From Jiangella alba (GTDB taxonomy: Bacteria > Actinomycetota > Actinomycetes > Jiangellales > Jiangellaceae), in contig NZ_FNUC01000002.1 of the NCBI RefSeq assembly GCF_900106035.1, positions 62,001 to 126,000 of the forward strand: DNA of 64,000 nt, written 5' to 3'. Both the position numbers and the translations under genes were made by a program. Positions 41,483 to 50,857 of the stretch are shown one piece after another. The notes under the pieces were generated by a model that searched no databases, was not told the DNA's origin, and saw nothing but the letters and a program-made list of their open reading frames with translations. Position 1 is the first letter of the stretch. Every line of letters begins with the position of its first letter.

Positions 41483-44400
41483 CTATGCGCCGTCGACCAG
41501 CAGCGCCAGGATCCGCCAGTAGTTGCCGGTCGGGCTGGACAGCCGCAGGTCCACCGTGCGCCCTTCCGCACCGCCGTCCAGCGTGAACTGCTCCCAGGCG
41601 TACGAACCCGTCGGCAGCGTCGCCCGCGCGGGCACCACCACCGCCCCGTCCGCCTCGACGACGAACCCGCTGGTGGAGAAGTCCGGGTCACCGGTCAGCA
41701 GCGACACCGTGTGCGGCCCCGGCGGCAGCGCCACCCGCAGGACGCCCGGACCCCGGTTGTCCAGCACGAAGTCACGTCGCAGCGGGTCGGGGTGGCCGCG
41801 GTCGCGCTGCAGCGGCGCACCCGTCACCCAGCCGTACCCGCGGGCGGCGTCCCACGCGTGTGACGGCGCGAGCCGCGCGTACGACTCCAGCACCGGGCTG
41901 GTGTCGGAGCCGCCGTCGAGGGCCAGCGCGAGGTCGTCGCCATGCGGGACGGCGTACGTGCGGGCCGTGGGCGCGCCGCCGACGACCGTGCCGGGCACCG
42001 TCACCGACGCCGTGAGCACCGCCTCGGTCAGCGGCCCCGCGACGACGCCGCCGGCCGGCGCGGTGACCGGCACCTCCAGCGTCGCCGTGGCGCCCGGTTC
42101 GACGGTCGCCGTCGCGGACCCGGCCGTCCAGCCGGCCGGCACGCTCACCGTCGCGGTGACGTCGGCCGCGGCGGCCGAGCGGTGGTTGGTCACCGTCACC
42201 GCGGCCACCGACGACCGCCCGCTGAACAGCGGCGCCGGCACCGTCACACCGTCCGCCGACACCGCCGGGCGCACCGTCCAAGACGCCGACAGCGGCAGCG
42301 TGACCCGCTCGCGGCCGACGTGCGCGTACCCCGCCGACCCGGACAGCGTCACCTCGCCGGGCGTCGCGTCCGCCGGCACCGTGACGTCCCACGTGCCCGT
42401 CAAGGTCGCACCGGCGGCCAGCGACGACGCCGACGTCGGGCCCACGGCCGCCGCCTGCCAGCCGTCCGGCGCCGCCAGCTCGACCGCCGCCGCCCGGACG
42501 GCCGACGCGCCGCCGTTGGTCAACGTCGCCGTCACCCGGACGGTCTCGCCCGCCGTGACCGCGCCGCCGGCCAGCGCCGCGCTGACCCCGTCGACGCTGC
42601 CGATGACGCCCTCCAGCGCGGCCGCCGCCGTCTCCAGCGGGGTCAGCAGGTCCGCGGGCAACGACTGGCTCGCGACCCACTGCCGGGACTGGTTGACGAA
42701 GATCAGCGCGCGGTCCAGCGACCGGGCGAACGCCGGGTCGTCGGTCGCGGTGTCCATGGCCGCGGCCAGCTCGCCGTCGATCCGCCCGGCTGCGCTCTCC
42801 ACGTACGCGGCCTGCTCATCGGTCAGCTCCACCGCGTCAGCCGCCGTGGCGAATTCCCGCACGGCCGCCCGGGCCGCGCGCACCCCGTCGAGCAGGGTGT
42901 GCCCGAACTCGAACGCGTCCAGGTTGAACAGGTAGTCGTCGCCCTCGTTGTTGGTGAAGACGAGGAACAGCTCGTGGCTGCCGCCCGGGTCCTCCACCGG
43001 AATGGACACCGACTCGAACGCGTACGAGTCGCCGGTCGGCTCCAGCCGCCCGCTGCCGATCGCCGGTCCGTCGACGGCGTCCAGGCGCACCGTCACCGTC
43101 CCGCCGGTGCCCGACGACGCGTACCGGAGCGTCAGCTCGTTCACGCCGCGCAGGTTGACCGGCTCGTAGGAGAGGAAGTCGCCGTGGCCGATCTGGCCGA
43201 CCATGCGGTTCCCGGTGCCCTCCTGCGTGTCGTACAGGACGACGTCGCCGGCCGACGTCCAGTGCTCGGCCTGCTTGTGCCGCGGCTGCAGGATCGCCGA
43301 GTCGCCGCCGGTCAGCGGGGAGACGCCGGCGCCGCCGCGGTCGGTGTACGTCGCGTCGACGATGTAGAAGATGTTGTCGACCTCGGAGTGCCCGTCGTCG
43401 ACGATCGCCTGGATCTCGCCGCTGCAGCCCGTGTACTGCTCCAGTGGGTGTCCGTGCTGGTCGTGGCCGAGCGCGGGCTGCGTGACGATGTCGTCGCAGG
43501 CCACACCGCCGCCGCTGACGCCGTCCTCGGCGTCGTCGACCCGCACCTCGAACGGCACCGGCTCGCCGAAGTCGAAGACCTGCCCGTCCAGCGGCTCGAC
43601 CAGCTCGACGTCGGGCCGGGTGTTGCCGACGCTGATCGGCACGTTCGCCACCCCGGTGCGGCCGGTCGGGTCGGTGACGACCAGCTGGGCGGTGTAGTCG
43701 CCGTTCGTCGTGTACGTGTGCGACGGGTTCGCCTCGGTGGAGTCGACGGTGCCGTCGGAGTCGAAGTCCCACGCGTAGGTGATCTCGTGCTCGTCCGGGT
43801 CGCCGGAGCCCTCGCTGCTGAACTGGACGGCCAGCGGCGGCTGCCCGGAGGTGGGGTCGGCCGACGCCCGCGCGACCGGCGACCGCTCGCCCGGCTCGGC
43901 GTAGTTGATCTTGTAGATGCCGGAGTCGGTGTTCGGGTCGCCGCGGCCGGAGCCGCCGTAGTTCGAGCCCCACTCGATGACGTACAACGAGCCGTCCGGG
44001 CCGAACTGCAGGTCGATCGGGCGCAGGAACTCGACGCCGGGCAGGAACCGGTTCATGATCGCCGGCTGGCCGTCCTCGTCCAGTTGCACCTCGAAGATCG
44101 CGTTGCGGGTCCACTCGGCGATGAAGACGGTGTCGTCGTAGTACTCCGGGAACTTCGCCTCCGACGGGTTGTCCTCGTCGTAGTGGTACGTCGGGCCGCC
44201 GATTGCCAGCCGCCCGCCGGTGCCCAGCTCCGGGTACTCCGGCGTGAGGTCGTACTGGTACGGCAACCAGGCCGGCTGCGCGGGCGGCAACTGTGTCAGG
44301 CCGGTGTTGTTCGGCGAGTCGTTGACCGGGCCGCCGGCGCAGTCGTACAGCGGGCCGGACTCGCCGGTGGCGAAGTCGTGGTCGTTGTACGCCTGGTTCG

Positions 44401-45991
44401 CGCCGACGCAGTGCGGCCAGCCGAAGTTGCCCGCCGCGCGGGCCTGGTTCCACTCGTCGTAGCCGCGAGTGCCGCGCGTCGGGCTGTCGACGCGGGCGTC
44501 CGGGCCGACGTCGCCCCAGTACAGCCAGCCGGTCTCCTGGTCGACGTGGATGCGGTACGGGTTGCGCAGCCCCATCACGTAGATCTCCGGCAGGGTGTTC
44601 GCGGTCCCGGGCGGGAACAGGTTGCCGTCCGGGATCGTGTACGTGCCGTCGTCCTCGGGGTGCACGCGCAGCACCTTGCCGCGCAGGTCGTTGGTGTTGG
44701 CCGACGAGCGCTGCGCGTCGTTGTACTCGAACCCGGGCCGCTCGTCGGTGGCGCCGTAGCCGCCGCAGCAGGGCGAGGAGTTGTCGCCGGTCGCGACGTA
44801 CAGGTTGCCGTCCGCGTCGAAGTCCATGCCGCCGCCCTCGTGCGCGTTGACCTCGCGCTGCGACGGCAGTTCGAAGATCGTCACTCGCGACTCGGGATCG
44901 ACGGTGCCGGTGGCCTCGTCGTAGGTGAACCGGGCGACGACGGTGTTCGGCTCGTCGCGCGGCGAGTAGTACAGGTACAGCCAGTGGTTCGTGGCGAAGT
45001 CCGGGTCCAGCACGATGCCGTGCATGCCGTGCGTGTGCTCGACCAGCACGTCGAACCGTGCCGCCAGCTCCGTCCGCGCCGAGGCCGGGTCGTACACCTT
45101 GACGTCGCCGCCGCGCTGCACGTAGAAGACCCGGCCGGTGTCGTCGATGTCCATCGCCAGCGGGTCGTCGGTGTTGCCGTCGAGCTGGATCTTCTCGAAG
45201 TTGTGCTCCGACGTCGCGCCACAGTCGCCCTCCACCGCGCCGGCCGCCCACTGGATGCCGCCGAGCAGGTGCTGCAGGAACAGCGGCTCGTCGGTGAACG
45301 CCGACGGCGCGTGCCCCATGCCGGTGTACCAGGACCGGCCGCCCTCGAAGTTCTGGCACCAGCTGATCGGGTGGTCCGCGCCCATCCGGTGCCCGCTGTA
45401 GGACGTCGAGTCGTAGCTGGCCAGCACGTGGACGTCGCCGCGCGGGTTGGTGACGAAGTCGTACGGCTCCTCGGTGCGGACCCACTCCTGCGGCAGCCCG
45501 GCGGTCGACGGGTGCACCTTGTCGTCCACCTCGACCTCGAGCTCCTGGACCGCCGGGTGGCTGAGGAAGAAGGCGCCGACCAGCTCGCCGTACCAGTCCC
45601 AGTCGCGCTCGGTGCCCGACGCGGAGTGGATGCCGACGTACCCGCCGCCGCCCTGGATGTAGCGCTCGAACGCGGCCCGCTGCTCCGCGTTCAGCAGGTC
45701 GCCGGCCTGCGGCGTCGAGTTGGTGTTGTTGAAGACGACGACCTCGTACTCCGCCAGCGCCTCGTCGGTGAAGTTCGCCGGGTCGTCGGAGATGGTGACG
45801 TTGAACCCGTTCTCCTCGCCGAGCTGCTCGATGGCGGCCTGACCAGCGGGGATGGAGTCGTGGTAGAAGTTCGTGACGCGCGAGAAGACCAGCGCGTCGA
45901 AGCTCTCGGCGGCCGGTTCCGCGGCGGTCGCGAGACCACCACCGGTGAGCGCCGAGGCCGCCAGCGCGGCGGCCAGTACTGATCGGAGCAT
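41483..45991 (-). CDS. Secreted ThuA / PQQ-type sugar dehydrogenase multidomain protein
   Basis: This 1502-residue protein has a signal peptide ending near ATAAEP. In order it carries a ThuA-like domain (about 30-250; FSRVTNFYHDSIPAG, VGIHSASGTERDWDWYG), a glucose/sorbosone dehydrogenase-like beta-propeller (about 265-690; HTHGMHGIVLDPDF, HEGGGMDFDADGNLYVATGD, GLRNPYRIHVD), a PKD domain (YAWDFDSDGTVDSTEANPSHTY), a carbohydrate-binding CBM6-like region (about 900-1010), NEW3-type repeats and a C-terminal malectin-like module. Calcium and PQQ binding are inferred. This domain order is found in secreted proteins of soil bacteria that oxidise or bind plant polysaccharides. It follows the TIM-barrel gene by 13 bases. 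Confidence 0.88.
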   Translation of the reverse strand: MLRSVLAAALAASALTGGGLATAAEPAAESFDALVFSRVTNFYHDSIPAGQAAIEQLGEENGFNVTISDDPANFTDEALAEYEVVVFNNTNSTPQAGDLLNAEQRAAFERYIQGGGGYVGIHSASGTERDWDWYGELVGAFFLSHPAVQELEVEVDDKVHPSTAGLPQEWVRTEEPYDFVTNPRGDVHVLASYDSTSYSGHRMGADHPISWCQNFEGGRSWYTGMGHAPSAFTDEPLFLQHLLGGIQWAAGAVEGDCGATSEHNFEKIQLDGNTDDPLAMDIDDTGRVFYVQRGGDVKVYDPASARTELAARFDVLVEHTHGMHGIVLDPDFATNHWLYLYYSPRDEPNTVVARFTYDEATGTVDPESRVTIFELPSQREVNAHEGGGMDFDADGNLYVATGDNSSPCCGGYGATDERPGFEYNDAQRSSANTNDLRGKVLRVHPEDDGTYTIPDGNLFPPGTANTLPEIYVMGLRNPYRIHVDQETGWLYWGDVGPDARVDSPTRGTRGYDEWNQARAAGNFGWPHCVGANQAYNDHDFATGESGPLYDCAGGPVNDSPNNTGLTQLPPAQPAWLPYQYDLTPEYPELGTGGRLAIGGPTYHYDEDNPSEAKFPEYYDDTVFIAEWTRNAIFEVQLDEDGQPAIMNRFLPGVEFLRPIDLQFGPDGSLYVIEWGSNYGGSGRGDPNTDSGIYKINYAEPGERSPVARASADPTSGQPPLAVQFSSEGSGDPDEHEITYAWDFDSDGTVDSTEANPSHTYTTNGDYTAQLVVTDPTGRTGVANVPISVGNTRPDVELVEPLDGQVFDFGEPVPFEVRVDDAEDGVSGGGVACDDIVTQPALGHDQHGHPLEQYTGCSGEIQAIVDDGHSEVDNIFYIVDATYTDRGGAGVSPLTGGDSAILQPRHKQAEHWTSAGDVVLYDTQEGTGNRMVGQIGHGDFLSYEPVNLRGVNELTLRYASSGTGGTVTVRLDAVDGPAIGSGRLEPTGDSYAFESVSIPVEDPGGSHELFLVFTNNEGDDYLFNLDAFEFGHTLLDGVRAARAAVREFATAADAVELTDEQAAYVESAAGRIDGELAAAMDTATDDPAFARSLDRALIFVNQSRQWVASQSLPADLLTPLETAAAALEGVIGSVDGVSAALAGGAVTAGETVRVTATLTNGGASAVRAAAVELAAPDGWQAAAVGPTSASSLAAGATLTGTWDVTVPADATPGEVTLSGSAGYAHVGRERVTLPLSASWTVRPAVSADGVTVPAPLFSGRSSVAAVTVTNHRSAAAADVTATVSVPAGWTAGSATATVEPGATATLEVPVTAPAGGVVAGPLTEAVLTASVTVPGTVVGGAPTARTYAVPHGDDLALALDGGSDTSPVLESYARLAPSHAWDAARGYGWVTGAPLQRDRGHPDPLRRDFVLDNRGPGVLRVALPPGPHTVSLLTGDPDFSTSGFVVEADGAVVVPARATLPTGSYAWEQFTLDGGAEGRTVDLRLSSPTGNYWRILALLVDGA

Positions 45992-46004
45992 GTGCCGCCT
46001 CCCG

Positions 46005-46868
46005 TCAGAAGCGCAGGTCGCGCAGGTAGCCGAAGCTGTTGCGGGCCGTGCTCAGCTCGTCGGCCGGGTTGTCGTGCTCGACGAGGAACTGGCGGACGCC
46101 GCCGCGGTGCGCGTGCTCGAACATCGCCGCGAAGTCCAGCGTCCCGGAGCCGACGTCGGCGAACCCGCCGCCGGGCGCCATGTCCTTGACGTGCAGCGCG
46201 GGGAACCGGGCCGGGTGGTTCACGAAGTAGGCGCCGGCGTCGTAGCCGCCGCGGGCGGCCCAGTACACGTCCAGCTCGAAGCCGACGAGGTCCGGGTCGG
46301 TCTCCTCCAGCAGCACGTCGTAGAGCACGCGGCCGCCGTCGGTGCGGAACTCGGCGTCGTGGTTGTGGTGCAGGACGTTCAGGCCGTACGTGGCGGCGAC
46401 GGCGCCGGCCCGGTTGAACTCCGCGGCGGCCCGGCGGATGCCGTCGAGCGTGTACAGCGAGCCGGGCAGGCTGGACGTCACGACCCACTGGCCGCCCAGC
46501 GTCAGGACGTCCTCGCAGGCGCCGGCCAGGTTGTTCGTGAGGCGGTCGTAGCCGACGTGCTCCAGGACCGCCGCCAGCCCGGCGTCGTCGAGCATCGCCC
46601 GGATCGCGGCGGCGCTGTGCCCGTGCCGGCCGCTGACGCCGACCGTCGCGTAGCCGATGTCGGCCAGCGCCTGGACGGTGCCGGCGAAGTCGGCGGCCAG
46701 CCCGCGGCGCATCGTGTAGAGGTGCATGCCGATGGCGGGGCGGGGGATCGGGCGGCGGCCGCTGCCCGCGGCCGCGGGGAGGACGCCGGCGGCGGCCGCT
46801 CCGGCGGCGAGGGCGGTCGCGGCGGTGGTACGCAGGAACGCACGGCGGTCGAGCAGGCGTCGGGACAT
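46005..46868 (-). CDS. Tat-exported sugar phosphate isomerase/epimerase-like TIM barrel
   Basis: This 287-residue protein has a twin-arginine signal (LDRRAFLRTTAATALAAGA). The barrel has the xylose-isomerase-like pattern (GMHLYTMRRGL, LHHNHDAEFRT, FELDVYWAARGG, HVKDM, LVEHDNP), with metal ligands expected at His/Glu in these motifs. It acts outside the cytoplasm if exported. It is the first gene of the operon with the ThuA-type protein and has its own LacI-type operator and promoter. The substrate is unknown. An epimerase or lyase for a keto-sugar is possible. Confidence 0.85.
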   Translation of the reverse strand: MSRRLLDRRAFLRTTAATALAAGAAAAGVLPAAAGSGRRPIPRPAIGMHLYTMRRGLAADFAGTVQALADIGYATVGVSGRHGHSAAAIRAMLDDAGLAAVLEHVGYDRLTNNLAGACEDVLTLGGQWVVTSSLPGSLYTLDGIRRAAAEFNRAGAVAATYGLNVLHHNHDAEFRTDGGRVLYDVLLEETDPDLVGFELDVYWAARGGYDAGAYFVNHPARFPALHVKDMAPGGGFADVGSGTLDFAAMFEHAHRGGVRQFLVEHDNPADELSTARNSFGYLRDLRF

Positions 46869-46913
46869 GGGGCGACTCCACCTTTCGTTGTTCGACAGTG
46901 AACTTCTCGCGGT

Positions 46914-46927
46914 GGTAAGCGCTTTCC
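46914..46927. promoter_or_regulatory. LacI-type operator (TIM-barrel/ThuA operon)
   Basis: GGTAAGCGCTTTCC, a CG-centred palindrome with one mismatch, lies 45 bases before the start codon, between the -10 and the gene. It shares GCTTTCC and layout with the site at 51241-51254. Confidence 0.75.
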
Positions 46928-46940
46928 GATTGTTGCCGGT

Positions 46941-46970
46941 ACCGTAACGGCGCGGCACGCGCCGAGTCAA
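46941..46970 (-). promoter_or_regulatory. Promoter of TIM-barrel/ThuA operon
   Basis: TTGACT (46970 to 46965), an 18-base spacer and TACGGT (46946 to 46941) lie on the minus strand. The stop codon of the permease gene is inside the -35 box. Confidence 0.7.
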
Positions 46971-48136
46971 CGCCTGGACCGGAACCGGTGATATCCGTGC
47001 GTTCCGGCCGTGCAGAGGACGGCAGCGGCGAGGCCGGCGAGCGGTGCGCCGGGCACCCCGGCGACCGTCAGCGCGACGCCGAGCGCGGCGGCGGGCAGCC
47101 ACATCGCGGCGCCGACGGGGCGCGGCGGGCGCCGCTGCCGCCGCCGGACCCGGGCCTCCCAGCCGAGCGGGACGACCAGCGGCGGCAGCACCGCGGCGAG
47201 CACCGTCAGCCAGGGGAGCAGCGCGTTCTCGAACCCCGTCGTCGCCACGGCCAGCCCGGCCACCCCGATGACCGCCGCGGCCGGCCGCTCCCGCAGCCCC
47301 GTGACCGACCGCAGCGCCAGCCCGCCCGAGTGGAACGACGTCAGGCACGGCGCGGCGACCGCCACCACCACGAGCGCCGTCCCCACGTCCGACGTGCGCA
47401 GGTGCGCCACGAGGTCGGCGGAGTCGCTGCGCAGCGCGATCATCGTCCCGGCCGTCGCCGCGACCAGCGTCGGCAGCACCAGGATCGCCGTACACGCCCA
47501 GAGGTCGGCGCGGCCGCGCAGCCCTGCGGTGAAGTCCGGCGCCCGCAGCCCGAACACCGCGACGTACCCGACGAACACCGCCACGTCGGTGAGCAGCGCC
47601 TCCGGGCCGCCGAACCCGGCGTCCAGCGGGCCCTCGCCGGCGGGGGAGCCGTGCGTCGCGATGACGACGATCAGCGCGAGCGCCGCCGCCGTCGTCACCA
47701 GCGCCAGCGCGTTCCAGCGGTGCTGACCGGCCGCCGCGATCGCCAGCAGCGGCAGCCCCAGCACCACCACACCGGCCCATTTCGGGACGTCCAGCAGCGA
47801 CCCCAGCGCCGCGCCGCCCAGGCCCGCGTTGAAGCCCAGCCAGCCGGCCATCGCCAGCGCCATCAGCGCGCCGACCACCGTCCGGTCGCCGCGCGGCAGG
47901 TACGCCTCGAGCAGCTCCGCGAGCGGCCGGCCCTCACCGTACGGCGGCCGCAGCCCGAGCCGTCCGGGCACGATCAGCAGCACCGTCATCGCGACGCCGC
48001 CCAGGAGCAGGGCGCCGACCGGCACCGGGCCGTGGTGCCGGTCGGCGAGTCCTGCTCCGAGCACCAGCGCCGCCGGGCCGGTGCCGATCGCGAGCCACGC
48101 ACCGGCGGTGTTCCACCAGCGGCGCTCGGGCGTCAT
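46967..48136 (-). CDS. NCS1/purine-cytosine permease-like membrane protein
   Basis: This 389-residue protein has about 10-12 hydrophobic segments. WLGFNAGLGGAALGSLL and GYVAVFGLRAPDFTAGLRGRADLW recall the NCS1 (CodB/CytX) transporters, although signatures are diverged. It is the last gene of the NMT1-type importer operon (ATGA overlap with the ATPase gene). In the thiamine field CytX is an NCS1 permease for the pyrimidine precursor and ThiXYZ is an NMT1-type ABC importer for related pyrimidines. Their pairing here may mean a pyrimidine substrate, but no TPP riboswitch is visible. Confidence 0.7.
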   Translation of the reverse strand: MTPERRWWNTAGAWLAIGTGPAALVLGAGLADRHHGPVPVGALLLGGVAMTVLLIVPGRLGLRPPYGEGRPLAELLEAYLPRGDRTVVGALMALAMAGWLGFNAGLGGAALGSLLDVPKWAGVVVLGLPLLAIAAAGQHRWNALALVTTAAALALIVVIATHGSPAGEGPLDAGFGGPEALLTDVAVFVGYVAVFGLRAPDFTAGLRGRADLWACTAILVLPTLVAATAGTMIALRSDSADLVAHLRTSDVGTALVVVAVAAPCLTSFHSGGLALRSVTGLRERPAAAVIGVAGLAVATTGFENALLPWLTVLAAVLPPLVVPLGWEARVRRRQRRPPRPVGAAMWLPAAALGVALTVAGVPGAPLAGLAAAVLCTAGTHGYHRFRSRR

Positions 48137-48966
48137 CCGTGGTGGCCGCTGGCCCCCAGCAGCACCCGGATCTCGCGCGCCAGCTGCTCGAACGTCGGGC
48201 TGGACATGGTGGCGCCGTAGTCGCGGACGGCCGGCAGGTCGACGTCGTAGACCCGCTCGATGCGGCCCGGCCGCGGCGTCATCACGACCACCCGCTGGCC
48301 GAGGTAGACCGCCTCCGCGATGGAGTGCGTCACCAGCACGACCGTCGTGCCGGTCTCACGCCAGATGCGGTGCAGCTCGACGTTCATGTGCTCGCGGGTG
48401 AGCGCGTCCAGGGCGCCGAACGGCTCGTCCATGAGCAGCACCGGCGGCTCGTGCAGCAGCGCCCGGCACAGCGCCACGCGTTGCTGCATGCCGCCGGACA
48501 GCTCGTGCGGCAGCGCGCTCTCGAACCCCGTCAGGCCGGTCAGCTCGATCAGCTGGTCGGCCCGGGCGGCGGCCGCGCGCTTGTCCATGTTGCGCATCTC
48601 CGCCTGCAGCAGGATGTTCGCCCGGACGCCGCGCCACTCCAGCAGCGCGGCCCGCTGGAAGGCGAACCCGATCTCCCGCTGCGGCCCGCTGACCTCGGTG
48701 CCGAGCAGCTTCACCTGCCCGGCGCTCGGCGGCACCAGCCCGGCGACGATCTTCAGCAGCGTCGACTTCCCGCAGCCCGACGGGCCGACGATGCTGACGA
48801 ACTCGCCCGCCCCGACCGACAGCGAGACGTCGGTGAGCGCCGTCGTCCGCTTCCGCTTGCTGGTGAACGTGCAGGTCAGATCCTTGATGTCGATGGTCGT
48901 GGCGGGCCGCTGCCCGGCGGCGCCCGAAGGCTCGGTCGTCATGGTCTGCGTCATCTCCGTGCTCAC
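48133..48966 (-). CDS. ABC importer ATP-binding protein (SsuB/TauB/ThiZ-like)
   Basis: This 277-residue ATPase has Walker A GPSGCGKST, signature LSGGMQQR, Walker B VLLMDEPFGALD and switch His in VTHSIAEAV, the pattern of nitrate/sulfonate/taurine and thiamine-precursor importers. The start is GTG at 48966, in a GTGA overlap with the binding-protein gene. ATG at 48954 is possible but has a poor site. The permease gene overlaps its end. Confidence 0.92.
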   Translation of the reverse strand: MSTEMTQTMTTEPSGAAGQRPATTIDIKDLTCTFTSKRKRTTALTDVSLSVGAGEFVSIVGPSGCGKSTLLKIVAGLVPPSAGQVKLLGTEVSGPQREIGFAFQRAALLEWRGVRANILLQAEMRNMDKRAAAARADQLIELTGLTGFESALPHELSGGMQQRVALCRALLHEPPVLLMDEPFGALDALTREHMNVELHRIWRETGTTVVLVTHSIAEAVYLGQRVVVMTPRPGRIERVYDVDLPAVRDYGATMSSPTFEQLAREIRVLLGASGHHG

Positions 48967-49979
48967 CCGGCCTCGCCGAACGACGACTCCCAGTACGTCC
49001 CCGGGTCGCCCGGGTCGGACAGCGAGCCGGCCTCGGAGAGCAGGTCGATCGTCTCCTGCCACTGCTCCTCGGTGTTGACGCCGGGCGTGCCGGCCTCGTC
49101 CAGGCGGAGCAGGCCGATGCTCTGCTCCAGCTGGGCGCGCAGCACCTCGGCGGGAGGGGTCTCGTCGGCGCCCTCCTCCATGGCCGCGGCGGCGCCGTCC
49201 GGGTCCTCGGCGGCGGCCTCCCAGGCGCGCGCCGTCGCCCGCACGAACGCCTCGGCCAGCTCCGGGTTCTCGTCGATCGTCTTCTGGTGCGCGATGATGC
49301 CGGTGCCGAGCAGGTTCATGCCCCAATCGGTGTACAGCAGCGCGTCGACGTCCTTGCCGCTGAGGTCCTCGATGGTCGGGCCCTGGTCGTGGAAGAAGCC
49401 CATGATCACGTCGGCGCGGCCCTCGACCAGCGCCGCGATCTTGCCGGCCGGGTCCACGTTCACCACCTCGACGTCGTCGGGGTTGACGCCGTTGAGCTCC
49501 AGCCACGCCGGGAACGTCGCGTACATGGCGTCGCCCGGCGTCCCCGCGACCACCTTGCCGACGAGATCGGCCGGCTCGCTGATGCCCTGGTCGGTGAAGA
49601 ACTCCACCGACGCCGGGCCGGTCTGCAGGAACACCCCGAGGCTCTTGATCGGCATGCCCTCGGTGATGCCGTTGAGCAGCGGCGGCGTGTCGGCCCAGCC
49701 GAAGTCGGTCTGCGACTGCGCGACCTGCTGCACCGTCGTGCCGGAGCCGCTGCCCGGCCGGATCTCGAGGTCGATGCCCTCCTCCTCGTAGATGCCCTCG
49801 GCGACGCCGTAGTAGAACGGCGCGTGCTCGCCGTACGGGACCCAGTTCAGGGTCAGCGACACTTCGGTCAGTTCGCCGCCACCGTCGCCGTCGCTCGCGG
49901 CGGTCGGTTCGTCGTCGCCGCCGCAGGCGGACAGGACGAGGAGTGCCACGGCGGAGGTGGCCAGCAGGCTGCGTCGCAT
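48963..49979 (-). CDS. NMT1/THI5-like ABC importer binding lipoprotein
   Basis: This 338-residue protein has a lipoprotein signal ending LVLSAC (Cys19), and the mature part begins SLTLNWVPYGEHAPFYYGVAEGIYEEEGIDLEI, the NMT1/THI5-like pattern. AAAGGG stands 6 bases before ATG 49979. An in-frame ATG at 49994 overlaps the permease stop. Substrates of this family include pyrimidines such as formylaminopyrimidine, riboflavin precursors, sulfonates and nitrate. The N-terminal pattern is nearest the pyrimidine group. That is a weak inference. Confidence 0.88.
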   Translation of the reverse strand: MRRSLLATSAVALLVLSACGGDDEPTAASDGDGGGELTEVSLTLNWVPYGEHAPFYYGVAEGIYEEEGIDLEIRPGSGSGTTVQQVAQSQTDFGWADTPPLLNGITEGMPIKSLGVFLQTGPASVEFFTDQGISEPADLVGKVVAGTPGDAMYATFPAWLELNGVNPDDVEVVNVDPAGKIAALVEGRADVIMGFFHDQGPTIEDLSGKDVDALLYTDWGMNLLGTGIIAHQKTIDENPELAEAFVRATARAWEAAAEDPDGAAAAMEEGADETPPAEVLRAQLEQSIGLLRLDEAGTPGVNTEEQWQETIDLLSEAGSLSDPGDPGTYWESSFGEAG

Positions 49980-49990
49980 GGTCGGCCCTT

Positions 49991-50857
49991 TCATGAGGTC
50001 GTCAGAGGTACGCCCTGGCGCCGGCTGGCGTGCCAGGGGATGAGCAGCTTCTCCGCGACCTCGACCACGACGAACAGGACGACGCCGAGGGCGGACATCA
50101 GGATCAGGTCGGCGAACAGCAGCGACGAGTTCAGGTTGCCGCTGGCCAGCAGCAGCACGTACCCGAGCCCTTCGTCGGCGCCGACGAACTCGCCGACCAC
50201 CGCGCCGACGACGGCCAGCGTCACGGCCACCTTCAGGCCCGACAGCAGGTGCGGCAGCGCGTTCGGGAACCGGATCTTGCGGAACGTCTTCCACCGGCTG
50301 GCGCCCATCGTCGCGGACAGGTCCAGCAGCTCCGGATCGGTCGAGCGCAGGCCCGCGACCCCGGAGACCACGATCGGGAAGAACGCGATCAGCACCGCCA
50401 GGATCACCTTCGGCATCGGCCCGAACCCGAACCAGACGACGAGGATCGGCGCGATCGCGATCTTCGGGATCACCTGCGCGAACAGGATCAGCGGATACAG
50501 CGCCTTCTCCAGCGTCGGCGAGTACACGATGAGGACCGCCGCCAGCAGCCCGATCGCCGCCGCCAGCAGGAAGCCCAGCACCGTCTCGTACGTCGTCACC
50601 CACGTGTGCCGGGCGAGCATCTCGCGCTCCTCGACCAGCTCCCTCGCGACGTCGCCCGGCGTGGGCACCAGGTAGGCGGGGAAGACCTCGGCCGCCGTGA
50701 CCGCCCACCAGCCGAACCCCAGCAGGAGCAGCAGCAGGGCGGGCCGCCAGGCGGCATCGAGGACCTGGATCGCACGCTGGCCCGCGGTGCGCCGCGCGGG
50801 CGCGTCGTCCTCGGGTGGGGTGGCCGGCGGCGCGGCCGGGGAGATCACGTCAGGCAT
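49991..50857 (-). CDS. ABC importer permease (SsuC/ThiX-like)
   Basis: This 288-residue permease has six hydrophobic segments (WRPALLLLLLGFGWWAVT first) and contact loop DLSATMGASRWKTFRKIRFPNALPHL, as in nitrate/sulfonate/pyrimidine importers. ATG at 50857 overlaps the cupin stop by 8 bases and has GGACGAG upstream. ATG at 50878 would add 7 residues. Confidence 0.92.
   Translation of the reverse strand: MPDVISPAAPPATPPEDDAPARRTAGQRAIQVLDAAWRPALLLLLLGFGWWAVTAAEVFPAYLVPTPGDVARELVEEREMLARHTWVTTYETVLGFLLAAAIGLLAAVLIVYSPTLEKALYPLILFAQVIPKIAIAPILVVWFGFGPMPKVILAVLIAFFPIVVSGVAGLRSTDPELLDLSATMGASRWKTFRKIRFPNALPHLLSGLKVAVTLAVVGAVVGEFVGADEGLGYVLLLASGNLNSSLLFADLILMSALGVVLFVVVEVAEKLLIPWHASRRQGVPLTTS

Noticed and set aside
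41942..45982. 1346-codon plus-strand frame opposite the ThuA-type gene
   Set aside because: It is antisense to a multidomain protein with clear motifs. The frame has low-complexity Val/Arg/Ala and no start site.
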